The notes beneath the pieces were generated by a model, which was given only the letters and a program-made list of their open reading frames with translations, searched no databases and had not been told where the DNA came from. Below are positions 24,388 through 31,830 of a stretch of 64,000 bases of DNA, in pieces; positions within the stretch are counted from its first letter, which is position 1, and every line of letters starts with the position of its first letter. This DNA is from a virus. The position numbers and the translations under genes are program-made. Where the stretch lies: the IMG/VR virus record IMGVR_UViG_3300018424_000008, positions 35,414-99,413 of that record. One strand, written 5' to 3'.

Positions 24388-25560
24388 CTAGTATATTTTA
24401 TTAGCTTTATTCATTTCATGGTTTTTCTTAACATTAGGCGAGAATATGTCTAAAAAACTATCTCCATCAACATCTTCTAAAAACCTATTGTACATATCTT
24501 TTGTACTGTCATCTAAATCTTCTTCTTCAAATCGCAATTCATCTTCTATCATAATTTCTTTTTCTACTGCACATGCATCATAAAAATCTATATCTAAGTA
24601 GCCATCTTCATCAATTATTGGTATATCATCATAACATGTATCATGGAAAAAATTATCAGATGCTTCAGAATTAAAAAATGCTTGTTTCATTTCACTAGGT
24701 ATACAAATCGCTACAATTTCCCAGTTGTCAATGATAGCTTCTGGCCAGTTTAAATCCATGCCGCGGTTTCCATCATCATCTAGTATGTCATCAAAAGGAT
24801 TTAAGTCCTCTTTTCCTTTTATTATTATATCATATATATTGCTAATTTCGCCTTCTTTATCTTGCAACATGACGTCATCGCTACCGTATTTAATATTGTC
24901 AGCTGCATCATCATCACCCTGTTCAAGTGCTTCAATGTATTCTCTTGATTTAGAGGCGCGGGTTTCAAGAGATGCAACGTCAGGTCTAGAAGGTACGCCA
25001 CTAGTTTTGTATTGGTTATACATATATGCTAATTCAGTCGGTTTTAACATTGTAACCAACTTATTATAATTTTCTCTGTCACGATGTGTAATGTACTTTT
25101 TTAGACCTGGATCACGCTTGGCTTTTACTATTTTGTCATACGACTTTAACAACTTTAAAAATCTACCCGGCCGACCCGAATCTAAATCAACTTTTGAGGC
25201 AAATGTTACATATCCATCAATCACAATGCCTATAACATGCTCATCCATCAGCTTAAAAGGTTCGAAAGTTTCTTCAGTTTTGTGGATATATGTATTAATC
25301 TCATTTCTTTGTCGACCACGTACATTAAAATATAAATCGACCGCTTGTTGAAAAGGTGCCCAATGAATATAGGTTAAACCATCTTTTAATCGACTTTGCC
25401 CTTTTGCTCCACCAGTTGTTTTCTGAAAAAACTGTTTTAGCTGTTTTGCTTGGGTACCTTTGTATCTACTAGATCGGTGGTGAAGTAAGTCACCCATCTG
25501 TGCTAGCTTCTCACCTTTTTCAGTGATAACATTTCTTATATATTTCCTTAAGTCAATCAT
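24388..25560 (-). CDS. Type B leader protein with DNW module, 390 aa
   Basis: Leader M-I-D-L-R-K-Y-I-R-N-V-I-T-E, cut before K15. It shares the DNW signature with the genes at 13619 and 56871: G-I-V-I-D-G-Y-V-T-F-A-S (about 108-119) and P-E-A-I-I-D-N-W-E-I (about 270-280). Before it, L-T-Y-I-H-W-A-P (near 64) supplies a histidine. The C-terminal 100 residues are strongly acidic (E-E-E-D-L-D-D). The H-then-E layout is compatible with an ART fold; this is inference only. Confidence 0.88.
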   Translation of the reverse strand: MIDLRKYIRNVITEKGEKLAQMGDLLHHRSSRYKGTQAKQLKQFFQKTTGGAKGQSRLKDGLTYIHWAPFQQAVDLYFNVRGRQRNEINTYIHKTEETFEPFKLMDEHVIGIVIDGYVTFASKVDLDSGRPGRFLKLLKSYDKIVKAKRDPGLKKYITHRDRENYNKLVTMLKPTELAYMYNQYKTSGVPSRPDVASLETRASKSREYIEALEQGDDDAADNIKYGSDDVMLQDKEGEISNIYDIIIKGKEDLNPFDDILDDDGNRGMDLNWPEAIIDNWEIVAICIPSEMKQAFFNSEASDNFFHDTCYDDIPIIDEDGYLDIDFYDACAVEKEIMIEDELRFEEEDLDDSTKDMYNRFLEDVDGDSFLDIFSPNVKKNHEMNKANKIY

Positions 25561-26595
25561 TCACTTCACCTTCTGATATGGTTTCCACCAAGTGTTGTCT
25601 TTATAAATACATCCAAAATATGATTCTATTAATTCTAATAAACACTGATCGTTTGGTGCATCATCATGGCCGAACTCCATAAAAAATGCATTAAAGTATT
25701 GTAAAGCTTCATATATAATGGCATTATTGTTTTGCACCGATACTTTTTGTTTTATTTTTACACCTATGTCATACAAATCACCATCAGATAAAATACCATC
25801 AAGTGCAGGGTTATATACAATAGGAGCATCTCTATTTTCTAAATCTACAGCAGAAAGTTTATGGTTTGTATTATAGTTGTGTAATGATGGCAAATCATCT
25901 AAGTTAGTACTAGTTATTTTTTCTTTTTCAGAGTCCATTAATATAAAATCATATTTGTCGAAAAGATTTTTATTTCTTATGTATTTATAAAAATTCATAG
26001 CAGCATCAGTAATTGAAGGTATTACCTTTTTGTTCCCACGTTTGCCGACTTCTTTTTGCCCTCTATCCGGAACCATGATTTTTGGATGCAAATGTGATAA
26101 CATCATATCTTTCATTAGTGGCCCAAATTTAGAGCCTATGTGCGCTGCAGTGTATTCAATGTAATAAGAATTTTTTGAGGAACTAGTCGGTTTTGCTTTA
26201 ATCATTCCATCAATTGAAGCAAAGAACATCCAAAGATCACCACGATATTCATCTGCGCCATATAAATCAATTGCTTGCGGTTCTTCAAACTCAAATGGTT
26301 CATACATGTAATATTTTTTTACCAATGGTGCAACTTTTCTTAAAGCACCGTCATTATTATTTGCATCGTTTATTGCTTCAATAAATTTTTTGCCAAGTTT
26401 CGTCAGCTGACTAGTCGGTGCAATATTCTGTTTTGCACAGTTGATGTATTCATCGATCAAGCTTTTGTTAAATAAAGCAATCATTATACATTCAGTTCCA
26501 GTACTGTCAGCTCCTTCGTAAACATATGTATAGTGGTTACTTACACCAGGATTAACGTAATTCTCAAATAACAATTTTTCTAAACTATAAGTCAT
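25561..26595 (-). CDS. Leader-variant protein with degenerate GPLLYD module, 344 aa
   Basis: The leader is short and variant: M-T-Y-S-L-E-K-L-L-F-E, cut before N12. A degenerate GPLLYD module lies at about residues 145-215 (K-F-G-P-L-M-K-D-M-M-L, V-P-D-R-G, then an insertion of basic residues before A-A-M-N-F-Y). The remaining parts are helical and unassigned. Its start shares one base with the upstream stop (TAATG). Confidence 0.86.
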   Translation of the reverse strand: MTYSLEKLLFENYVNPGVSNHYTYVYEGADSTGTECIMIALFNKSLIDEYINCAKQNIAPTSQLTKLGKKFIEAINDANNNDGALRKVAPLVKKYYMYEPFEFEEPQAIDLYGADEYRGDLWMFFASIDGMIKAKPTSSSKNSYYIEYTAAHIGSKFGPLMKDMMLSHLHPKIMVPDRGQKEVGKRGNKKVIPSITDAAMNFYKYIRNKNLFDKYDFILMDSEKEKITSTNLDDLPSLHNYNTNHKLSAVDLENRDAPIVYNPALDGILSDGDLYDIGVKIKQKVSVQNNNAIIYEALQYFNAFFMEFGHDDAPNDQCLLELIESYFGCIYKDNTWWKPYQKVK

Positions 26596-27710
26596 TATCT
26601 TTCTACCATACGTTTTCTAAAAAAGTTTAATAATATACTGTCATAATTATCATGGTCTTCACAGAATTCCCAAAAATCTACTTCTAAACCGTGCCAATTG
26701 TTAAGATGATGTACAAGGTCACCTAATTCACCTTTAACATCTGTGTGTCTGCGTTGCAATATACTATGTTCCCAAGAAAATGCACTAGTGTTATAGCTTA
26801 AATCTAGTGCCACACTGTCAGGATCGTTCTCTGTAAAATCATCTTTAATACTATCCCATGGCACTTCATTATGTAAGTCATGTTCTATTTCCCAATGGTC
26901 TTCCATCCATTGTTCTTCTATTTCTTCTACTGTTTCGCTATCATTTCCAAAATGATTTTTCATCCAATTTATAATTATAAATGGCGAATTCGCTCTATCA
27001 GCCCAGCCTTGTTTTTTGCAAATATCAACAATATCTTTATCAAAATTATTTTCAAGCCACATCATAAAAGCAGTGTTATATGCTTGTCGCAGCGGGGGGT
27101 CGTCACTCCAATAGGATTCTGTATCGTCAAAATCAGTCATAGTAATTTTTGCATCACCACCATCAAGGTATTTCTTTTCTATATCCGGTCTTTTAAATGC
27201 ATAAGTGTTATAAACTTTTCTAGCCGACGACGACACTTCTTCTCTATCAGAAGTTATGCCATCTCCAAAATAAGACATTGTTAAATCATATAGTGTCGGA
27301 CCATAACCTTCTATGGCTGCAGCTCTTGTAATTTGCATTGCACCATTAGTATTTTCACCCTCCTGGTTTTCCGCTCTAATTGCTGCTTTAGTGCAATCGT
27401 AAAGCACAGAATAAAACTCATCAGAAATTTCATTATAAATAGCAGTACTAGCATCTCTGTTATCTATAGCCGCGGCCGCAACAGCATTTCCTGCATCTGT
27501 GTGAACCTCATATGATTTTTCTATAACTTTTTTCATTTCTTCTAAAAATTTTACCCTATCATAAAGTATGCATGTGTAACCGCCCATGAAAACACCGCCA
27601 CCCGCACTTGCATGATATAGTGCCATGTTGTCTAACACCTCATTACTCTTAGGTGATTTGTAACTAGATTCTATTATTATATTTTGTATTAGCTTTCTTA
27701 GAGTTTTCAA
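26595..27710 (-). CDS. Type B leader protein with GPLLYD module, triplet member 1, 371 aa
   Basis: Leader M-K-T-L-R-K-L-I-Q-N-I-I-I-E, cut before S15. With the next two genes it forms a tandem triplet: N-x-A-L-Y near 30, I-L-Y-D-[RK] near 50, the module (N-T-N-G-A-M-Q-I, then G-Y-G-P-T-L-Y-D at about 133, T-S-D-R, A-R-K-V-Y, R-P-D-I-E-K-K-Y-L-D), and an acidic helical tail of about 150 residues. The tail repeats L-S-Y-N-T. Function unknown. Confidence 0.9.
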   Translation of the reverse strand: MKTLRKLIQNIIIESSYKSPKSNEVLDNMALYHASAGGGVFMGGYTCILYDRVKFLEEMKKVIEKSYEVHTDAGNAVAAAAIDNRDASTAIYNEISDEFYSVLYDCTKAAIRAENQEGENTNGAMQITRAAAIEGYGPTLYDLTMSYFGDGITSDREEVSSSARKVYNTYAFKRPDIEKKYLDGGDAKITMTDFDDTESYWSDDPPLRQAYNTAFMMWLENNFDKDIVDICKKQGWADRANSPFIIINWMKNHFGNDSETVEEIEEQWMEDHWEIEHDLHNEVPWDSIKDDFTENDPDSVALDLSYNTSAFSWEHSILQRRHTDVKGELGDLVHHLNNWHGLEVDFWEFCEDHDNYDSILLNFFRKRMVER

Positions 27711-28774
27711 TTTTCTGCTCCTGCGTAGTGCTCGTCGAAAAAGCCAATTAATATACTCTGGTATGTATTAGACTTTATTTTTTCAAACATGCCAGCAAAT
27801 GATTCTTCAAGTTCATAGCCATTGTATAATATATCCTCAACCATTTCATTTAAAATAAATAAAAAGTCCTCGTGTGCTTTTGTTAAACTTTTAAAAGCTT
27901 CTTTTGCATAATCAGTGTTAAAGCTTAAATCTAACTCTTCATTAGGTTCAAAAACCTGAGTTGGTGAAAATTTAAATAAGTTTCTTTCTATATTTTCTTT
28001 ATCAGACTCCCACTGCGAAACAATATCATCTATAACAAAATCCTGTGAATAATACTTTTTTATTAACCTTACAGCAGTGTAAGGGTGTTTACTAAAATAT
28101 ACGCTATCCACAGCATCATATAGACCCGGGTCATAACTTTTTAACCATAATTCAAAAGCATCCTTGTACGCATTTTCTATCATTTTATTATTTCCAGCAT
28201 GATCTGGACAGTCATCATTACTTATATCCGTGACACTATCTGGGTCTAAGTATTTTTTCTCAATATCTGGCCGTTTCTCTGCATAGAAACGATATACCTT
28301 TCTCGCAGAACGGCTGACAGAACCCCTATCTGGAATTATTCCATTTTCCTCTATCGACATAACTAAGTCATACAGCGTAGGTCCATAACCTTCAATAGCT
28401 GCAGCTCTGCTTACTTCCGAAGCGAGATTGCAGCTGTCGAAGGGTTCTTTTGTTTGTATTACAGCGACAACACAGTGAGGAAGTATTGCAGTAAACACAT
28501 TTCTCAGAGAAGATTCAAATTCTGATGACATGTAAAAAGTATATTCGTCACCCGGGGTGATGGGTTCTTCGTTAGCAGCGTAAGCAGAAATTTCAGTTCT
28601 AAGATGATGTCTCATCATGCTTTTCATTTTAGATTTATCATATAAAATATAGTTTTTATATAAATAATCTGCAGTACCGTGATAAAGTGCAAAATTTGTT
28701 TGTACTTTATCACTGCGTGGATCTTTCATTGCTTCTGCAATAATTTGTGAAACTAATAATCTTAAACTACTCAT
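27707..28774 (-). CDS. Type B leader protein with GPLLYD module, triplet member 2, 355 aa
   Basis: The start is set at ATG 28774, which overlaps the upstream stop (ATGA) and opens the leader M-S-S-L-R-L-L-V-S-Q-I-I-A-E (cut before A15); the 17 extra codons to 28825 lie inside the previous gene. Features: F-A-L-Y-H-G-T-A near 30 (an H-G-T as in ART folds), Y-I-L-Y-D-K, module at about 126 (G-Y-G-P-T-L-Y-D), R-P-D-I-E-K-K-Y-L-D, N-D-D-C, and a tail with L-S-F-N-T-D-Y. Confidence 0.9.
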   Translation of the reverse strand: MSSLRLLVSQIIAEAMKDPRSDKVQTNFALYHGTADYLYKNYILYDKSKMKSMMRHHLRTEISAYAANEEPITPGDEYTFYMSSEFESSLRNVFTAILPHCVVAVIQTKEPFDSCNLASEVSRAAAIEGYGPTLYDLVMSIEENGIIPDRGSVSRSARKVYRFYAEKRPDIEKKYLDPDSVTDISNDDCPDHAGNNKMIENAYKDAFELWLKSYDPGLYDAVDSVYFSKHPYTAVRLIKKYYSQDFVIDDIVSQWESDKENIERNLFKFSPTQVFEPNEELDLSFNTDYAKEAFKSLTKAHEDFLFILNEMVEDILYNGYELEESFAGMFEKIKSNTYQSILIGFFDEHYAGAEN

Positions 28775-29907
28775 TTGCCACCTTCGTAGTGAGCATGGAA
28801 AAAATCCAATAATATATTTTCCCAAAAACTTGGTTTTAAATCGGTTATCATACCATCGATTGGCACTTCACGGCCATATATTTCTTGCAACATATAGTAC
28901 AACCCCATTTCCATTTCATCTAAAAATTTATCGTGTGCTGCCGTTAATTTATTGAAAGCGCTCACAGCATAATCAGTATTATAACTTAAGTTAAGCTCTT
29001 CTTTGGGTTCTAAAATGGCGGGTGGTTTTAGTTTATAGAGATTTTTTTCTATTTCCTCTTTTTCTTCATACCAACTAGTTTGCAGCTCACTTAACTCGCC
29101 TTCATCATACATTTCTCCAAACTCAACAGAATCAATTATGTATCTTATAACATCATCTGGACCTCCGAAGTGATCTACCACATCGTAAAAACCGCCTTTG
29201 TTGTCAAGCGCTTGATAAATTTCACGATTGTAACTAATTAACCAGTCACCGAAAGCTTCGTAAACAGCTTTTCTTAGTAAGCTGTTTTTATACATTTCTT
29301 TTGGTGTCATGTATGTGTAACAATCATCAGATGTTATATCAGTTAACATGCCGCCATCAAGGTATTTTTTTTCAATCTCTGGACGTTTTTCTGCGTAAAA
29401 TCTATAGACTTCCCTAGCAGAGGAGCTAACCTGTGCTCTGTCCGAAGTTATACCATTCGGTTCAATAGACATTACGATATCATACAACGTTGGACCATGA
29501 CCTTGTTTTGCCGCGGCTCTTACAACTTGCACTGCGCCATTGCAATCAATATCATTTTTTTTAGTTTTTATAATTGCGTATGTGTGTTCATATATTATTT
29601 CCCAAAAAAAGGATCTTACATCATCCCAGTTCCATCTTTCTCCAGAGTCATTAAATCCTAATACAAGCTTGCCGGTCACTGTTTTTCTTATTAGCGGTGC
29701 GAACATATCTATTATTGTTTCTTTATCACTTAATCTTTCTGCTACTTCTGTTTTGTTATAAAGGATATAAATTTTAACGCCGGCACTCGAGGGAGAATCG
29801 TAATCATTTGCGGCATATAACGCGTAGTTCTGCAATATTTCGCCACTATTCGGGTTAATCATGCCTTCAGATACAATTTTCCTTATAAAACTTCTTAAAT
29901 TTTTCAT
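28771..29907 (-). CDS. Type B leader protein with GPLLYD module, triplet member 3, 378 aa
   Basis: Leader M-K-N-L-R-S-F-I-R-K-I-V-S-E, cut before G15. It aligns with the two following genes throughout: Y-A-L-Y-A-A-N near 30, I-Y-I-L-Y-N-K, D-C-N-G-A-V-Q-V, G-H-G-P-T-L-Y-D at about 133, S-D-R-A-Q-V-S, R-P-E-I-E-K-K-Y-L-D, S-D-D-C, and L-S-Y-N-T-D-Y in the tail. Copies 2 and 3 appear closest to each other. Function unknown. Confidence 0.9.
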   Translation of the reverse strand: MKNLRSFIRKIVSEGMINPNSGEILQNYALYAANDYDSPSSAGVKIYILYNKTEVAERLSDKETIIDMFAPLIRKTVTGKLVLGFNDSGERWNWDDVRSFFWEIIYEHTYAIIKTKKNDIDCNGAVQVVRAAAKQGHGPTLYDIVMSIEPNGITSDRAQVSSSAREVYRFYAEKRPEIEKKYLDGGMLTDITSDDCYTYMTPKEMYKNSLLRKAVYEAFGDWLISYNREIYQALDNKGGFYDVVDHFGGPDDVIRYIIDSVEFGEMYDEGELSELQTSWYEEKEEIEKNLYKLKPPAILEPKEELNLSYNTDYAVSAFNKLTAAHDKFLDEMEMGLYYMLQEIYGREVPIDGMITDLKPSFWENILLDFFHAHYEGGK

Positions 29908-29914
29908 ATAATAC

Positions 29915-30583
29915 CTACAATTTTGGTGATATGTATAGCATTTTGCGCTTTTTTAACATTTCTATTGTCTTCGTGTTATTTTTCACATACATTTTTGACA
30001 ACTCTGATTTTTTATATTTTGATTTTCCACCTGCAACTTCCATATCACAATCATCGGGGTGCAACTGTATTTTTTTTACGTCATCTCTCTTGCTATTATA
30101 TACTTTCCAAACATTTGCGGCTTCGGGTTTAACGCTTCTTCTATCAGGTATTAAACCATTTTTGCTTCTATAATTGTATAAATACTCAAGAGCAACTTCA
30201 TACAACAATGGTCCAAAGCCGGCTGGGGCTTCTATTATATCGACCTTGTATGCTCCATTGCAATTACCATAATTTCTGATATCAGCACTAGTCATTTTCA
30301 TGATTGTAAGCGCACCTACTAAATCTTCTAGATCTAACTTGTTCTTTTTGTAGTATGCCTTCGCACGATCTGATAAATGGCTTTCATCAAAGAAAAAATC
30401 TGCGGGTTCTTTTTTATTTTTAGGTTTTTCACAGTAAACAATATCTATTTTTCCCTTTCTTTCACCAGGTACAATCTTTATCCCAGCATCAAAGCCATCG
30501 ATGGTTGAAATTATGTCATCTATCTTACTGTTTCCGCTCGACTCTAAAATTAAATGTCTTATATATTTTCTCAACTTTTTCAT
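29915..30583 (-). CDS. Type B leader protein with GPLLYD module, promoter-proximal, 222 aa
   Basis: Leader M-K-K-L-R-K-Y-I-R-H-L-I-L-E, cut before S15. The module is G-N-C-N-G-A-Y-K-V near 100, G-F-G-P-L-L-Y-E-V-A-L at about 119, P-D-R-R-S-V, V-W-K-V-Y, R-D-D-V and P-D-D-C-D. The N-terminal half is a basic alpha/beta region. It is the first gene after the terminator at 30609, so the type B operon appears to begin here. Confidence 0.88.
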   Translation of the reverse strand: MKKLRKYIRHLILESSGNSKIDDIISTIDGFDAGIKIVPGERKGKIDIVYCEKPKNKKEPADFFFDESHLSDRAKAYYKKNKLDLEDLVGALTIMKMTSADIRNYGNCNGAYKVDIIEAPAGFGPLLYEVALEYLYNYRSKNGLIPDRRSVKPEAANVWKVYNSKRDDVKKIQLHPDDCDMEVAGGKSKYKKSELSKMYVKNNTKTIEMLKKRKMLYISPKL

Positions 30584-30608
30584 GTAACTTACCTCTTCAT
30601 ATAAATAT

Positions 30609-30635
30609 ACAAAAAAAGCCCTATAAATAGAGCTT
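30609..30635 (-). terminator. Intrinsic terminator after the secreted 180-aa gene
   Basis: Minus strand: an 8-base-pair stem (AAGCTCTA / TAGGGCTT with one G-T pair), loop TTTA, then seven T. It lies 21 bases after the stop of the gene at 30657 and upstream of the type B operon. Confidence 0.8.
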
Positions 30636-30656
30636 GTTTTAAAACTATTGCACTAT

Positions 30657-31199
30657 TTACATTGATAGCCAAAGAAATGCTACAACTTGGCCAATGTCAT
30701 GTGACAGTATGACTGGTGGAAGCTCTTCCCTGGTTGGTGGTTTTATTATTTGTGTTGTGTCACTTGAGAATCCACGAGAACCATTAGACTTTGTTTCTAT
30801 CGTAGTAACATTTGGTATTACTATTACCTTTTTTTTATTTTCATACGTAGCAGACGACACGGGTACATGTAAATTATCAAACAGCGTCAATGTAATAGTA
30901 GCTACATCAACAGTGTAAGATATGTGTGTTCTTAAATACCAATGTTCATTTACTACTGAACAGTGTGCACCCTTATTAACATAGTCACAGTTTTTAAACT
31001 TCATTCGAATACTGTAAGGATTGTGCAACTCCACTTCGTCATCTTTGTTTTTCCACATTGGGAGTTTTCTTACTAACTCACTATATATCTGATCATATTC
31101 AATGCCACTTCCTACACCTTCGACTACTGGTTTATCGACATATATAATGTTGTGTGCTAAACAATTTAAAACAAATAATAAATAAAAAAACATAAACAC
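30657..31199 (-). CDS. Secreted or periplasmic protein, 180 aa
   Basis: Residues 1-15 (M-F-M-F-F-Y-L-L-F-V-L-N-C-L-A) form a signal peptide, with a Sec cut likely after L-A-H or A-H-N; there is no clear lipobox. The mature part is beta-rich, with two cysteines (C-D-Y, H-C-S near 70-80) that could form a disulfide in the periplasm. There is no leader. It ends the short unit stopped by the 30609 terminator. Function unknown; envelope or superinfection roles are possible. Confidence 0.78.
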   Translation of the reverse strand: MFMFFYLLFVLNCLAHNIIYVDKPVVEGVGSGIEYDQIYSELVRKLPMWKNKDDEVELHNPYSIRMKFKNCDYVNKGAHCSVVNEHWYLRTHISYTVDVATITLTLFDNLHVPVSSATYENKKKVIVIPNVTTIETKSNGSRGFSSDTTQIIKPPTREELPPVILSHDIGQVVAFLWLSM

Positions 31200-31208
31200 C
31201 CCTTTCTC

Positions 31209-31817
31209 TTAATTACTATACTTCCTGATCAGTGTTTTTACAGCTTGATTAAAAGCAATATTCCACAAGTTTATATTTTTATCTCTGCCATCTAAAACTG
31301 ACATTGGATACCAGCCACCACTATCAGGCGTTGTTTCCCAGTTAAATTCAAAGTCGACCGGTTTTGCCTGCGCTATCATTGCATCTTTCTGCTTTTTCGT
31401 GCATGTAGCAATATAAAAATGAAAATTCCAAGTACTGTCAACTGTGGCTGTTATTTTATTTTCTTTTATCGTAAACATTATTGGCATACCAGTTTCTTCT
31501 TCCCACTCTTCAAGTGCTAACAACTCATAATCTTTTTGTGTTTGCGGCACCATATCTTGCGTAATATTTCTCGTATCATAATGTTTAACACCTCGCGCAT
31601 TATTAGCAGCTATTCCGCCAGAAGGATATGAGTATTGCAATCTTCCACCAGTTACTAAGTCGCTTCTTTGTTGAAGGTACATGGTTTGATCTTCTGGGCA
31701 TATAACTAGAATACCAACTGCAGAGACACCCCACATAGTTGCCTCTAACAATAAAGCATTCTTTCTACTAATCTCTTCTTTAATTATTTTTTTTAATATT
31801 GTTTTTTTAATTAACAT
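31209..31817 (-). CDS. Type A leader protein with Nudix-like domain, 202 aa
   Basis: Leader M-L-I-K-K-T-I-L-K-K-I-I-K-E-E, with a second cut at L23-L24-E25 before A26. The body fits a Nudix hydrolase: V-S-A-V-G-I-L-V-I strand, Y-P-S-G-G near 69, and L-E-E-W-E-E-E-T-G-M at about 107, which matches the second half of the Nudix box (R-E-x-x-E-E-x-G) except that R is replaced. There is a long insertion between the G-G and the box. It may hydrolyse a nucleoside diphosphate derivative on infection. Confidence 0.7.
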   Translation of the reverse strand: MLIKKTILKKIIKEEISRKNALLLEATMWGVSAVGILVICPEDQTMYLQQRSDLVTGGRLQYSYPSGGIAANNARGVKHYDTRNITQDMVPQTQKDYELLALEEWEEETGMPIMFTIKENKITATVDSTWNFHFYIATCTKKQKDAMIAQAKPVDFEFNWETTPDSGGWYPMSVLDGRDKNINLWNIAFNQAVKTLIRKYSN

Positions 31818-31830
31818 GTAACTCTCCCTA

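Noticed and set aside
26880-27284. Long plus-strand open frame opposite the first triplet gene
   Set aside because: It lies entirely antisense to a leader gene with paralogues, has no ribosome-binding site, and its protein is low-complexity aromatic sequence typical of antisense reading in AT-rich DNA. Other plus-strand frames between 0.8 and 60 kb were dropped for the same reason.
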